Virus record (IMG/VR): IMGVR_UViG_3300049629_000862
Coordinates: 1 to 63,819 of that record
Source: a virus
Strand: one strand, 5' to 3'
Length of the DNA stretch: 63,819 nt
Position 1 is the stretch's first letter; each line of letters starts with the position of its first letter. A program made the translations under genes and the position numbers. A model generated the notes under the pieces. That model did not search any database and was not told where the DNA came from. It worked only from the letters and a program-made list of their open reading frames with translations. Shown here piece after piece: positions 27,080 through 36,540 of this stretch.

Positions 27080-29008
27080 ATGGCATTTCAGATTTCTCCA
27101 GGCGTAAACGTTTCCGAGGTCGACCTAACTACAGTCGTACCTGCGGTTTCTACTACTGCTGGTGCTTTCGTTGGACCATTTCAATGGGGTCCAGTCAATA
27201 AAAGAACACTTGTTACAAGCGAATCTGCGCTTGTAAATACTTTCGGTAAGCCTGACGGAAACACAGCAACTTCTTTCTTTTCCGCAGCTAACTTTTTGGC
27301 ATATGGAAACAATCTTCAAGTTGTTCGTGTGGCTAACACAGGTTCAAATAACGCCATCATTGCAGCCAATGTTTCTTTGCAAACTGCGAATTTGGATTCT
27401 CTGTTTTATCCAAATGCAAATAATGCTAATGCAGTAGCCAATCTACTTTCAAATCTTTATAGTTACATAACTACTTTAAACAATGAAGATGTTTACGATA
27501 TAAATTATCAAACAGATTCATATTTGGCAACTTTTGCAGCAAGATATCCTGGTGTTTTAGGTAACAGCTTAAAAGTTGTAGTTTGGGATGCTAACGTTTC
27601 AACATCTCAAATTTATACTTCAAATACACAATTACCTTCTGATACTATTACTGGCGGAAATACACAAGCACTTCTTGCAAATACTAATACTGCTCCTCAA
27701 ATATTTTCATCTTGGGCATATAAAAATTATTTCTCGGGTGCTCCGTCTACATCTTCGTACACTAGTGCAAGAAATGGAGCTAACGATCAGTTTCATATGG
27801 TTGTTCTTGATGAAGGTGGTATATTTACTGGGACTAAAGGTGCGATACTAGAAACTTTCCCCTTCTTATCAAAAGCAGTGGATTGTATTAATGATGATGG
27901 TTCTTCAGCATACTATAGAACAGTAATTAGAGATCAATCACGTTATATCTATGCTTTAGGTCCTATGGAAACTAGACCACAGGCTAACATTGCAAATGGT
28001 GTTACAGCGTTTTCTTCTAGCATCACCAACTGGGGCAATTCAGCCGCCGGCACAAGCTTTATTGGTGCCGCCATGGGCGCTGCCAATACTGGAGCAGCAT
28101 TCTCATTCGCCGGCGGTAGATCACTAGCTGTTAACAACGGAACAAAACAATCGGGATATGATTTGTTTGATAATCCAGATGAAGTTGATATTTCATTAAT
28201 TGTAACCGCTGATGCAAACACATCTGTACAACAAACTGCAATTGATTTAGCAGGTTCTAGAAAAGATTGTATAGCTTTTGTATCTCCAGAATATGTAAAT
28301 GTTGTCAACACTGCAACGCCGGCAACCAGTATTGCCACTTGGGCAAGCACACTGTCAAGAGCATCAACTTATGCAGTCGCAGATTCGGGTTGGAAATATC
28401 AATTCGATAAGTACAATAATGTTTATCGTTGGATACCATTAAATGGTGACATTGCTGGTTTGTGTGCAAGAACGGATCAAACAAATGATCCTTGGTTCTC
28501 TCCTGCTGGTGTAAATCGTGGTGCAATTAAAAATGTCGTAAAACTGGCATGGAATCCAACACAAGCAGATCGTGATAATATTTACTCTATCGGTGTAAAC
28601 CCTGTTGTATCCTTACCAGGGCAAGGCACCATTCTGTATGGCGATAAAACACTAACAACACAGCCCTCTGCTTTCAGTAGAATTAATGTTCGCCGCCTGT
28701 TTATTGTACTTGAAAAAGCAATTTCAACTGCTGCCAAATTCTCACTGTTTGAACTGAACGATGAATTTACTAGAGCGCAATTTGTAGCAATCGTTGAGCC
28801 ATACTTACGTGACGTTAAAGGTCGCCGTGGTATTTACGATTATCGTGTTGTTTGCGATACAACTAATAATACTCCACAAGTAATTGACTCGAACCAGTTT
28901 GTTGGTGACATTTACATCAAGCCTGCTCGTTCTATCAACTATATTCAGTTGAACTTCATAGCAGTGCGTAGTGGTGTAAGCTTCAGTGAAATCGTCGGTT
29001 CTGTCTAA
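27080..29008 (+). CDS. gp18: Tail sheath protein, T4 gp18-like
   Basis: 642 residues (T4 gp18 is 659), with a strong AAGGAG site. The N-terminus ISPGVNVSEVDLTTVVPAVSTTAGAFVG and later FVGPFQWGPVNKRTLV are signature sheath text. Near the end, FRINVRRLFIVLEKAISTAAKFSLFE-like sequence and the closing SINYIQLNFIAVRSGVSFSEI are the conserved C-terminal fold that handles inter-subunit strand exchange. The protein forms the contractile sheath around the gp19 tube. Confidence 0.95.
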   Translation: MAFQISPGVNVSEVDLTTVVPAVSTTAGAFVGPFQWGPVNKRTLVTSESALVNTFGKPDGNTATSFFSAANFLAYGNNLQVVRVANTGSNNAIIAANVSLQTANLDSLFYPNANNANAVANLLSNLYSYITTLNNEDVYDINYQTDSYLATFAARYPGVLGNSLKVVVWDANVSTSQIYTSNTQLPSDTITGGNTQALLANTNTAPQIFSSWAYKNYFSGAPSTSSYTSARNGANDQFHMVVLDEGGIFTGTKGAILETFPFLSKAVDCINDDGSSAYYRTVIRDQSRYIYALGPMETRPQANIANGVTAFSSSITNWGNSAAGTSFIGAAMGAANTGAAFSFAGGRSLAVNNGTKQSGYDLFDNPDEVDISLIVTADANTSVQQTAIDLAGSRKDCIAFVSPEYVNVVNTATPATSIATWASTLSRASTYAVADSGWKYQFDKYNNVYRWIPLNGDIAGLCARTDQTNDPWFSPAGVNRGAIKNVVKLAWNPTQADRDNIYSIGVNPVVSLPGQGTILYGDKTLTTQPSAFSRINVRRLFIVLEKAISTAAKFSLFELNDEFTRAQFVAIVEPYLRDVKGRRGIYDYRVVCDTTNNTPQVIDSNQFVGDIYIKPARSINYIQLNFIAVRSGVSFSEIVGSV

Positions 29009-29014
29009 TAAATA
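29007..29014 (+). promoter_or_regulatory. Putative late promoter (AATAAATA)
   Basis: AATAAATAATAGG overlaps the gp18 stop, 20 bases before the gp19 ATG at 29035. Confidence 0.6.
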
Positions 29015-29034
29015 ATAGGAAATAGGAGAAAACA

Positions 29035-29577
29035 ATGGCTTTTAATGTAGCAGAGTTCAGAGCAAATCTTGTAGGAGATGGTGCTCGTCCAAATCTGTTC
29101 CAAGTCACAATGACTTTTCCAACATTTAGTACAGAGGCCGCATCTTCTGCACAAGCACTGACATTTTTATGTAAGAGCGCACAGTTGCCAGGTTCAACAC
29201 TTGGCACTGTACCACTGTTCTACTTTGGGCGCGAATTGAAATTTGCTGGAAATAGAAATTTTGCTGACTGGACGATTACAATAATCAACGATGAAAACTT
29301 TAAAGTTCGTAAAGCTTTTGAATCTTGGATGAACGGTATTAATTCACATACAACTAATTTGAGAAACGGAGTTGCAGGAACACCAGCAGGTTATTCTGTC
29401 GATGCGAAAGTAAATCAGTATGATAAAGGTGGAAATATTATTAAAGCATATAACTTTGTAGGTGCATTCCCTGTTGACTTAGCACCAATTGATCTTGACT
29501 GGGGTTCGAATGATGCAATCGAAGAATTTTCGGTGACCCTAGCATATCAGTGGTGGGAATCGGATACTACTTCTTAA
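29035..29577 (+). CDS. gp19: Tail tube protein, T4 gp19-like
   Basis: 180 residues (T4 gp19 is 163), preceded by AGGAGAAAA. Core text FLCKSAQLPGSTLGTVPLFYFGRELKFAG and WTITIINDENFKVRKAFESWMNGIN-type sequence is the tail tube fold; the end DWGSNDAIEEFSVTLAYQWW is also conserved. It polymerises into the inner tube through which DNA is ejected. The gene follows the sheath and precedes the portal, in T4 order. Confidence 0.93.
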   Translation: MAFNVAEFRANLVGDGARPNLFQVTMTFPTFSTEAASSAQALTFLCKSAQLPGSTLGTVPLFYFGRELKFAGNRNFADWTITIINDENFKVRKAFESWMNGINSHTTNLRNGVAGTPAGYSVDAKVNQYDKGGNIIKAYNFVGAFPVDLAPIDLDWGSNDAIEEFSVTLAYQWWESDTTS

Positions 29578-29581
29578 TATA

Positions 29582-29608
29582 GAGGGGCTTATGCTCCTCA
29601 TTATGTTT
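29582..29608 (+). terminator. Weak hairpin between gp19 and gp20
   Basis: GAGGGGC, loop TTAT, GCTCCTC makes a 7-bp stem with one G-T wobble, followed by ATTATGTTT rather than a full T run. It may attenuate transcription or protect the tube mRNA end. Confidence 0.45.
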
Positions 29609-29631
29609 AATTTGAAAAGAAAGAGAAATCA

Positions 29632-31323
29632 ATGGCTTTGAACTTGTTCGGCTTTCAAATCTCAAGACAAAAGACTGAAGTACAACAACAGTCTGAGAAA
29701 ACTTTTGCCGTCCCATCTAATGAGGACGGTGCATTAACTATTTCTGCCGCAGCATATTATGGCACGTATGTTGATTTAGACGGTACAGCAAAAAACGAGG
29801 TCGAATTAATTTCTCGTTATCGAGAAATGGCAATGCAGCCAGAAATCGAATCGGCGATTGATGATATTGTCAACGAAGCAATTGTTCAAAACGACAATGG
29901 GCAATCGATTCGAATTATTATGGACGATCTAAAGCAACCAGACAGAATCAAAAAAGCCATCGAAGAAGAATTCAAAATTATATTAAGAGTATTGAATTAT
30001 AATAACATGGCCACGGATATTTTCCGTAGATTCTATGTTGATGGTAGATTGTTCTATCACATCATTATAGACCAAGAAAATCCACAGTCTGGTATTAAAG
30101 CACTTAGATATATTGATCCAAGAAAAATACGAAAAGTTCGTGAAGTTAAAAAAGAAAAAGATAAATCAACAGCAGCGGATGTGGTAACAACTGTAAATGA
30201 ATATTACATTTACAATGACAAAGTAGTTTCAGGCACTTCATCCAGTTATGGACCTGTAGGCGTTCGTATTGCAAAAGACTCTATCATCAATATCAATTCA
30301 GGATTGATGGATTCTCGTCGTGCAGTTGTGCTTTCATATCTTCATAAGGCAATCAAACCACTCAATCAGTTACGTATGATTGAAGATGCTACAGTAATTT
30401 ACCGTATATCAAGAGCACCAGAACGTAGAATTTTCTATATCGATGTAGGCAATTTGCCTAAGTTAAAGGCTGAACAATACCTACGCGACATTATGGTCAA
30501 GTATAAAAATAAACTTGTCTATGATGCTCAGACAGGTGAGGTCCGTGATGATAGAAAATTCCTGTCAATGATGGAAGATTTCTGGTTACCTCGCCGAGAA
30601 GGCGGTAAAGGTACAGAAATTACAACATTACCTGGTGGGCAGAATCTAGGTGAACTAGAAGACGTTAAATACTTTGAAAAGAAATTGTACAAAGCATTAA
30701 ATGTTCCAGTGTCACGTTTAGATCCAAATCAAACTGGGTTTTCACTTGGCAGAGTTGGTGAAATTACACGTGATGAAGTAAAGTTTTCAAAGTTTGTTGA
30801 TCGCCAAAGACAAAAGTTTGCAGAAGTTTTCGATCAAGCACTGCGTGTGCAATGTGTACTAAAAGGTATTTGTACATCTGATGAGTTCGACGAATTTAAA
30901 GAGTACATATACTACGATTTCTTAAAAGACAATAATTTTGCCGAATTAAAAGAAGCAGAATTGGTAAGAGAACGTCTGTCACTTCTTGGTTCCGTAGACC
31001 CATATGTCGGGCGCTATTATTCGATGGAGTGGATACAAAGAAATGTATTGAGAATGACGGATGAAGATATCAAAGAAATGCGTGAACAAATTGATGATGA
31101 AAAAGAAGCAGGATTAATTTTAGATCCAATGCAAATAGCACAGCAGGGTCAAGCAGAATTAGCTGCTGATGCGGCCGATGCAAAAACTGGAAATGCTCCA
31201 ACATCTCCTGCAATTTCAAATGCTTCACCAGTATCCGGAGATACAGCAGATAATAAACCAATAAAAGGTGATTTGAGTTTGAAAGAATCTCTCGCATTGC
31301 GTATGCTGAAAAGAGTGGTATAA
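29632..31323 (+). CDS. gp20: Portal vertex protein, T4 gp20-like
   Basis: 563 residues (T4 gp20 is 524). Conserved parts include ISRYREMAMQPEIESAIDDIVNEAIV, FYVDGRLFYHIIID, ALRYIDPRKIRKVREVKKE, APERRIFYIDVGNLPK and NVPVSRLDPNQTGFSLGR. These define the T4-type portal. The dodecamer sits at the packaging vertex, nucleates head assembly and docks gp17 and then the neck. The acidic, Ala-rich C-terminus is extended compared with T4. Confidence 0.95.
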   Translation: MALNLFGFQISRQKTEVQQQSEKTFAVPSNEDGALTISAAAYYGTYVDLDGTAKNEVELISRYREMAMQPEIESAIDDIVNEAIVQNDNGQSIRIIMDDLKQPDRIKKAIEEEFKIILRVLNYNNMATDIFRRFYVDGRLFYHIIIDQENPQSGIKALRYIDPRKIRKVREVKKEKDKSTAADVVTTVNEYYIYNDKVVSGTSSSYGPVGVRIAKDSIININSGLMDSRRAVVLSYLHKAIKPLNQLRMIEDATVIYRISRAPERRIFYIDVGNLPKLKAEQYLRDIMVKYKNKLVYDAQTGEVRDDRKFLSMMEDFWLPRREGGKGTEITTLPGGQNLGELEDVKYFEKKLYKALNVPVSRLDPNQTGFSLGRVGEITRDEVKFSKFVDRQRQKFAEVFDQALRVQCVLKGICTSDEFDEFKEYIYYDFLKDNNFAELKEAELVRERLSLLGSVDPYVGRYYSMEWIQRNVLRMTDEDIKEMREQIDDEKEAGLILDPMQIAQQGQAELAADAADAKTGNAPTSPAISNASPVSGDTADNKPIKGDLSLKESLALRMLKRVV

Positions 31324-31326
31324 ATA
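31319..31326 (+). promoter_or_regulatory. Putative late promoter (TATAAATA)
   Basis: A perfect T4 late consensus TATAAATA overlapping the gp20 stop codon, 25 bases before the ATG at 31352. Confidence 0.65.
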
Positions 31327-31351
31327 ATTTATATTTAATGGAGAAAAAATA

Positions 31352-31609
31352 ATGCCAGATGAAAATATTCAAGCAGTGGTTGACAACGCTCTCGTCGATA
31401 ACGCCACAGAAATGAGAGCTGCGTTTTATAATGCAATCAATGATAAAATTTTTGACGCTCTAGAACAACGTAAACAAGAGATGGCAAGAAACTTTATTTC
31501 TCAATATGATTCCGATAATGAAGAAGAATCAGAAGAACAAGAAGAAGATTCTGCTGAAGAAGGGCAAGAAGAACAAAATACGGAAGATTCAGAAGAAACG
31601 CAGCAATGA
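31352..31609 (+). CDS. gp67: Prohead core protein, T4 gp67-like
   Basis: 85 residues. The N-terminal half is a helical region (RAAFYNAINDKIFDALEQRK), followed by an almost purely acidic Glu/Asp/Gln tail from about residue 52. Composition and position directly after the portal gene match gp67, a small prohead core component later degraded by the gp21 protease. The overlap of four bases with the next gene suggests coupled translation. Confidence 0.75.
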   Translation: MPDENIQAVVDNALVDNATEMRAAFYNAINDKIFDALEQRKQEMARNFISQYDSDNEEESEEQEEDSAEEGQEEQNTEDSEETQQ

Positions 31610-32313
31610 AAAGATTAAAAGACTTTCTTCAAACAAAGATTGACGAAGATGGTTCTCCTGATGTAGACGGAGATGGTTGGCTTTCACCATCAGAATTACA
31701 TCAGCATTTAGATATTCAGAAAAGAGGAAAAGTCGATCTTGGTGATTATGCTGCGCATGTAATGTTTCATGCTCACCACCCAGAATACCTTGCACCATAT
31801 GTCGCATCATTTAATGATGTGCAAAAAAGGCACGCTGAAGGTCAACACATGTGTGACCACGATCCGGTCTTCAAAAAATTAATCAACAAGGATTCTTTGG
31901 TTGCAACAAATTATCCTGTATATGAAGGAAGAGAAGCTGGGCATTCCGAGCAAGATCCTCCAGCGGTTTTAATTATGAGAAGAAAATCTATTCGTTTATT
32001 CCCGAATGGGCAAAAAGTTGCTTTGTATTACGTTGATAAAATTAACAAGTATGTCACTGTGCCATATGACGGTATTATGCAACTGTCTACCGAAGAAACG
32101 ATATTAGATAAAATTAAAATTGTTGCAGAACAAAAACAAAAAATGGTTGTTGAACATTTAGATGGTTCAACATCCGAAATCACTCCAGAAATAGCAAACA
32201 ATATAATGGCTGTTTATAAAAAAATCAATGAGGCAAACAAAGAAAAAATGGCCGATATGCTAGAAGCTAGTGCAAAACATTTTCAAACTATAGTTAAGTT
32301 TTCCAAGGAATAA
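31606..32313 (+). CDS. Head-operon protein with an EF-hand loop
   Basis: 235 residues. Residues 19-30 (DVDGDGWLSPSE) form a textbook EF-hand calcium loop with Asp at 1, 3 and 5, Ser at 9 and Glu at 12. A His/Asp-rich stretch follows (VMFHAHHPEYL, HMCDHDPVF). The C-terminal half is helical. It sits between gp67 and the basic core protein, in the place where T4 has core genes, but no T4 counterpart was recognised. It may be a calcium-binding structural or core protein. Confidence 0.6.
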   Translation: MKRLKDFLQTKIDEDGSPDVDGDGWLSPSELHQHLDIQKRGKVDLGDYAAHVMFHAHHPEYLAPYVASFNDVQKRHAEGQHMCDHDPVFKKLINKDSLVATNYPVYEGREAGHSEQDPPAVLIMRRKSIRLFPNGQKVALYYVDKINKYVTVPYDGIMQLSTEETILDKIKIVAEQKQKMVVEHLDGSTSEITPEIANNIMAVYKKINEANKEKMADMLEASAKHFQTIVKFSKE

Positions 32314-32315
32314 AA

Positions 32316-32861
32316 ATGGCAAACAAATTCTCATATCAAGTTTTAAAAGACGATACGCAACACGCCGTTATTAAACTTACGGCAGATTTCGATGGATCAG
32401 GGCAAGAAGATAATGTTGCAAGAATTAAAGCTAATTCTTTATATGGTGCATTGGCAACAAACGGATTCCCTGTTGCAAACGTCTGGGGCGGTTCTGCTAA
32501 CACTACTCTATCGTATTACGGTTTAACCGTAAATAGAATTTGGTATGACACATACGGCACTGGTGGTACAGTTCAACTATATTGGTCAAACACAGAATTT
32601 CAAACAGCAAACAGTGGTGTGCCACTTTTCTTCTTACATGGAAATGGAGAATATGATGGCGAGGGCAATTGGATTACAGTAAAAAATACTTCAGTTGGAG
32701 AAAACAATAACGGTGATATAGGAATTTATACTAAAGGTCAAATTGCAAATTCTAGCTATAGCATTGTTATTGAACTGAGAAAAGATAATACTTATTATCA
32801 GCGCGGGCAATTTAATGATCCTGCTGCATTTAACTATGGTGCATTTTCACTTAAACCATAA
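32316..32861 (+). CDS. Conserved virion protein of the head region
   Basis: 181 residues. The opening FSYQVLKDDTQHAVIKLTADFDGSG and the later YYGLTVNRIWYDTYG and VQLYWSNTEF text recur in head regions of marine T4-like phages, where the protein is described as structural. It is beta-rich, with no membrane segment. A stop-start overlap (TAATG) links it to the next gene. It is likely a head decoration or minor capsid component, but this is inferred from context. Confidence 0.62.
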   Translation: MANKFSYQVLKDDTQHAVIKLTADFDGSGQEDNVARIKANSLYGALATNGFPVANVWGGSANTTLSYYGLTVNRIWYDTYGTGGTVQLYWSNTEFQTANSGVPLFFLHGNGEYDGEGNWITVKNTSVGENNNGDIGIYTKGQIANSSYSIVIELRKDNTYYQRGQFNDPAAFNYGAFSLKP

Positions 32862-33184
32862 TGTCAATAATTAAAGAAAGAATTGAGCGTTTATTTGAAA
32901 AGAAGTTGCTCGAATTAAATGAGGGCAACGTACAAAAATTTGGTAGAACAAAATTAGTAAAAGTGAGAGTACGAGGCGGTAAGGTACAAAGAAGAAGAAA
33001 GTTTTCTAGCGTTCCAGGTTATACAATTAGAGGTGGCAGACTTGTTAGAATGTCACCTCAAGAAAGACGAAGAAGAAAGATGGGTGCTAGAAAAGCTAAG
33101 ATTAAACGTAAAGGCAAATTAAACACAATTCTTCGTAAAAGAAGAATGTCACTTAGAAGAAGGGCGTCTTTGGGGGTAAGATGA
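32861..33184 (+). CDS. gp68: Very basic prohead core-like protein
   Basis: 107 residues, with Arg and Lys making up most of the C-terminal half (RRRKFSS, ERRRRKMGARKAKIKRKGK, RKRRMSLRRRAS). This composition, its size and its place just before the prohead protease fit the T4 gp68 type of core protein, which is basic and is cleaved or packaged during head maturation. Direct similarity to gp68 cannot be shown from the sequence alone, and a DNA-condensing internal protein is an alternative. Confidence 0.55.
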   Translation: MSIIKERIERLFEKKLLELNEGNVQKFGRTKLVKVRVRGGKVQRRRKFSSVPGYTIRGGRLVRMSPQERRRRKMGARKAKIKRKGKLNTILRKRRMSLRRRASLGVR

Positions 33185-33825
33185 AATTAATAAAAGAAAT
33201 CACAGAATCGGTACAATACCTTACAGAAGAAAAGGACGGAAAGAAGTCACTTTTTATTGAAGGTCCTTTCCTTGTAGCCGAGAGACAAAATAAAAATAAA
33301 CGCCTCTACGAATACAATACTTTGAAAAAAGAAGTAGATCGTTATACCCAAGAATATATCAATAAGAATCGAGCTTTTGGTGAATTAGGGCATCCTGATT
33401 CACCAACTATTAATCTGGATCGCGTATCACATATGGTTACCGGTTTGAGAGAAGATGGTACGCAATGGGTTGGTAAAGCAAAGATTCTCGATACACCAAT
33501 GGGTAACATTGCAAGAAATCTAATCGAAGGTGGAGCTATGCTAGGAGTTTCATCAAGAGGTATGGGTTCTCTTAAAATGGTCAACGGTGTCAATGTTGTA
33601 CAACCCGATTTTTATCTAGCCACAGCGGCAGATATTGTGGCCGACCCTTCTGCACCAGGTGCATTTGTGCAGGGAATTATGGAAGGCAAAGAATGGATGT
33701 TAGTAGAGGGTAAATGGACTGAAGTTCATCTTCAAGAGGCAACGAAAGAAATTCGTAAGGCTTCGAGAAAACAAATTGAACAAGTAAGTTTACAAATATT
33801 CGAAAACTTCATTAAAAAATTATAA
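33181..33825 (+). CDS. gp21: Prohead protease, T4 gp21-like
   Basis: 214 residues (T4 gp21 is 212), overlapping the previous stop by four bases. RAFGELGHPDSP places the catalytic His at 71, and LGVSSRGMGS places the catalytic Ser at 124 or 125; a following ATAADIVADPSAPGAF provides the Asp region. The enzyme degrades the scaffold and trims capsid proteins during maturation, so it acts on the products of gp22 and gp23 encoded just downstream. Confidence 0.93.
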   Translation: MKLIKEITESVQYLTEEKDGKKSLFIEGPFLVAERQNKNKRLYEYNTLKKEVDRYTQEYINKNRAFGELGHPDSPTINLDRVSHMVTGLREDGTQWVGKAKILDTPMGNIARNLIEGGAMLGVSSRGMGSLKMVNGVNVVQPDFYLATAADIVADPSAPGAFVQGIMEGKEWMLVEGKWTEVHLQEATKEIRKASRKQIEQVSLQIFENFIKKL

Positions 33826-33828
33826 TAT

Positions 33829-33836
33829 TATAAATA
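33829..33836 (+). promoter_or_regulatory. Putative late promoter (TATAAATA)
   Basis: Perfect TATAAATA in the 39-base gap between gp21 and gp22, 28 bases before the ATG at 33865. Confidence 0.7.
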
Positions 33837-33864
33837 TTCCACATATAACCAAGGAGATTTCCAA

Positions 33865-35061
33865 ATGGGTAAGAAGTTCAATTTATCTGAAGCTGCCGCT
33901 GAAATTCTAAACAAAAGTATCAGCACAGCTAAAAAAGATGCGCCAGGCCGTCTGCCAACCTCAGTCGTTTCTGGTCAAAAAGAAGTAGGTGACATTGGCA
34001 CCGAAGTTACAAAAACTACAGATGGTGGTCCAGATGCAACTAAAGGTGTTCCAACAGCAACACCTCCAGGTGCAACACCTCCAGTTGGTGCTGAGCCAAT
34101 GAAAAAACTAAAAGGTCAACCTGCTGAACAAGGTTCCGTTGAAAGCCCAGAAGGAAAATCAGGGCGTCAAATGATGGACAAAAACAAAGGTGCCACATTT
34201 CAATCGTATGGTGGGCAGCACGAAGAAGTTGATGCTGATGAAGAAGATATGATTGAAGAAGAAAAAGAAGAAGGACATGAAGATGAGAAAGAAGATAAGA
34301 AGCTCATGAAAAAAATGGTCAAAAAAGATAGCATGAAAGAAGATATTGATGCGCTTATGCAAGGTGAAGACTTGTCTGAAGAATTCGTTCAAAAAGCAAC
34401 AACAATTTTTGAAGCAGCGGTTATGTCTCGCGTACAGGAAATTGTTGAAGAAATGGAAACAGAATATGAAGAACAATTCGATTCTGCTCTTACCGAACTC
34501 AGAGAAGATTTTGCAACAAAGATTGATGACTATCTGAACTATATGGTTCAAGAATGGATGGAAGAAAATCAACTTGCCATCGAATCTGGGCTTCGTTCAG
34601 AAATCGTAGAAGACTTTATCGTTGGTCTACGCAACCTGTTTGCTGAACACTACATTGACATTCCAGAGGAAAAAGTTGATGCAGTGGAAGAACTTGCTGG
34701 TAAAGTTGAAGAATTGGAAGAAGAACTTAACGAACAGATTCAACGTTCTGTTGAGCTTTCCAAAACAATTAATGAATACAAAAAAATTCAGGCCGTGCAA
34801 GCAGTTTGCGAAGGCCTAACGCAGACTCAGGTAGAGAAACTTAAATCACTCGCAGAGAGTGTCGAGTTCACTTCTGAGGAAGATTTCACCGAAAAGCTTA
34901 ATACGCTGAAAGAAGCATATGCTCCTTCAACAGTTAAAGCTGGTGAAAAGTCTGCCCTAGAAGAAGGCGTTGAAGTACCAGAAGACAAACCAACAAAGTT
35001 GTCATCTGACCCACTCGTAGACGCTGTAGCAAAAACAATCTCAAAATCGGTATTAAAATAA
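33865..35061 (+). CDS. gp22: Prohead scaffold core, T4 gp22-like
   Basis: 398 residues (T4 gp22 is 269). The middle is very acidic and Lys-rich (EEKEEGHEDEKEDKKLMKKM), followed by a long helical scaffold region (ATTIFEAAVMSRVQEIVEEMETEYEEQ-type text) and a C-terminal part ending VDAVAKTISKSVLK. The final segment is typical of gp22 in T4-like phages. An N-terminal Pro/Gly/Thr-rich extension accounts for the extra length. It is expected to be the major internal scaffold, removed by gp21. Confidence 0.88.
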   Translation: MGKKFNLSEAAAEILNKSISTAKKDAPGRLPTSVVSGQKEVGDIGTEVTKTTDGGPDATKGVPTATPPGATPPVGAEPMKKLKGQPAEQGSVESPEGKSGRQMMDKNKGATFQSYGGQHEEVDADEEDMIEEEKEEGHEDEKEDKKLMKKMVKKDSMKEDIDALMQGEDLSEEFVQKATTIFEAAVMSRVQEIVEEMETEYEEQFDSALTELREDFATKIDDYLNYMVQEWMEENQLAIESGLRSEIVEDFIVGLRNLFAEHYIDIPEEKVDAVEELAGKVEELEEELNEQIQRSVELSKTINEYKKIQAVQAVCEGLTQTQVEKLKSLAESVEFTSEEDFTEKLNTLKEAYAPSTVKAGEKSALEEGVEVPEDKPTKLSSDPLVDAVAKTISKSVLK

Positions 35062-35064
35062 ATA
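35057..35064 (+). promoter_or_regulatory. Putative late promoter (AATAAATA)
   Basis: AATAAATAATACC overlaps the gp22 stop, 30 bases before the gp23 ATG at 35095. Confidence 0.6.
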
Positions 35065-35094
35065 ATACCATAATTAACACATAGGAGTATTTAA

Positions 35095-36444
35095 ATGTAC
35101 CTATCTGAAGAAATTCAATCAAAATGGAAACCAGTTCTTGAGCATCCAGAGCTGGAAGCAATTAAGGATCCATATCGTAAAGCCGTCACTGCAATGGTTC
35201 TTGAGAACCAGTCACAGGCAATGGCATCTGATCGCGCTCAAATGGGCATGCTTACAGAAACAACAAGCGTAGGACCAACAAACGTTACTGGTTCTGGCGT
35301 TCAGAACTTTGACCCTATTCTTATTAGCCTGGTTCGCCGTGCGCTTCCTAACCTGATCGCTTATGACGTTGCTGGCGTTCAGCCAATGACAGGTCCCACT
35401 GGTCTTATTTTTGCAATGCGCGCACGTTATGGTCAGAACATGACTTCTGGTTCAGAAGCCTTCTTCAATGAAGCTAATACACAGTTCTCTGGTATCGGTT
35501 CAGATACAAACCGTTTCGGTTTCGCCAACAACACAACTGGTGACACAATCACCAATCCAGTTGGTAACGGTTTTACAACTGCTAATACCTTCACAACTGG
35601 TATCGGTATGCCAACTGCTACTGCTGAATTCTTGGGTTCTGAAAGCAACACAGCATTTGGTCAAATGGCATTCTCAATTGAGAAAGTTACTGTTACTGCA
35701 CAAAGCCGTGCGCTGAAAGCTGAATACTCACTAGAACTTGCACAAGACCTGAAAGCAATTCACGGGCTTGATGCTGAGACAGAACTTTCAAACATTCTGT
35801 CAACAGAAATTCTTGCTGAGATCAACCGTGAAGTTATCCGTACAATCTACACTGTTGCTAAGAACGGTGCTCAGTATGGTACGACAACCGCTGGTGTATT
35901 TGACCTTGACACAGATTCAAATGGTCGTTGGTCAGTTGAGCGTTTCAAAGGTCTGATTTTCCAGATCGAACGTGATGCTAACGTTATTGCTAAAGAAACT
36001 CGTCGTGGTAAAGGTAACGTTCTGATCGTTTCTTCAGACGTTGCTTCTGCAATGGCCATGGCTGGTGTTCTTCAGTACACACCTGCTCTGTCAGCCGATC
36101 TACAAGTTGATGACACTGGTAACACTTTTGCAGGTCTTCTGCATGGTCGTATCAAGGTTTACATCGATCCATACTTCGGTGGCTATACAAGCAATCAAGA
36201 GCTTGTTACAATCGGTTATAAGGGTTCTTCACCTTATGACGCTGGTCTGTTCTACTGCCCATACGTTCCTCTCCAGATGGTTCGTGCGGTTGATCAGTAT
36301 ACCTTCCAGCCAAAGATTGGTTTCAAGACTCGTTACGGCATGGTAGCAAACCCATTTGCTGGTGGTCCTAACGCTGATCTGGGTCAGTTGTACTCTAAGC
36401 GTAACACATACTACCGCATCTTCCGTGTTGCTAACCTGATGTAA
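35095..36444 (+). CDS. gp23: Major capsid protein, T4 gp23-like
   Basis: 449 residues, with an AGGAG site. Conserved gp23 text includes GVQPMTGPTGLIFAMRARYG, EKVTVTAQSRALKAEYSLELAQDLKAIHGLDAE-type sequence, GRWSVERFKGL and YKGSSPYDAGLFYCPYVPLQM. It has the HK97 fold expected of gp23 and is close to the size of cyanophage homologues (T4 is 521 before cleavage). Codon use is richer in GC than that of the flanking genes, as usual for highly expressed capsid genes. A strong terminator follows. Confidence 0.96.
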   Translation: MYLSEEIQSKWKPVLEHPELEAIKDPYRKAVTAMVLENQSQAMASDRAQMGMLTETTSVGPTNVTGSGVQNFDPILISLVRRALPNLIAYDVAGVQPMTGPTGLIFAMRARYGQNMTSGSEAFFNEANTQFSGIGSDTNRFGFANNTTGDTITNPVGNGFTTANTFTTGIGMPTATAEFLGSESNTAFGQMAFSIEKVTVTAQSRALKAEYSLELAQDLKAIHGLDAETELSNILSTEILAEINREVIRTIYTVAKNGAQYGTTTAGVFDLDTDSNGRWSVERFKGLIFQIERDANVIAKETRRGKGNVLIVSSDVASAMAMAGVLQYTPALSADLQVDDTGNTFAGLLHGRIKVYIDPYFGGYTSNQELVTIGYKGSSPYDAGLFYCPYVPLQMVRAVDQYTFQPKIGFKTRYGMVANPFAGGPNADLGQLYSKRNTYYRIFRVANLM

Positions 36445-36460
36445 TAGTAGTATCGATAAA

Positions 36461-36511
36461 ACCACCGTTAAGAGTGGTCTTTCAGAGGAGCCTTCGGGCT
36501 CCTCTTTTTTT
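36461..36511 (+). terminator. Intrinsic terminator after gp23
   Basis: A small ACCAC/GTGGT hairpin (36461-36478) is followed by a 9-bp perfect stem AGAGGAGCC, UUCG loop, GGCTCCTCT (36484-36505) and a T run. The second hairpin is a textbook rho-independent terminator that closes the head operon. Confidence 0.92.
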
Positions 36512-36515
36512 ATTC

Positions 36516-36522
36516 CTAAATA
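36516..36522 (+). promoter_or_regulatory. Putative late promoter (CTAAATA)
   Basis: CTAAATAGTAG begins 5 bases after the gp23 terminator and 25 before the ATG at 36541, as expected for a fresh late transcript. Confidence 0.6.
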
Positions 36523-36540
36523 GTAGATAAGGAGGAAACT

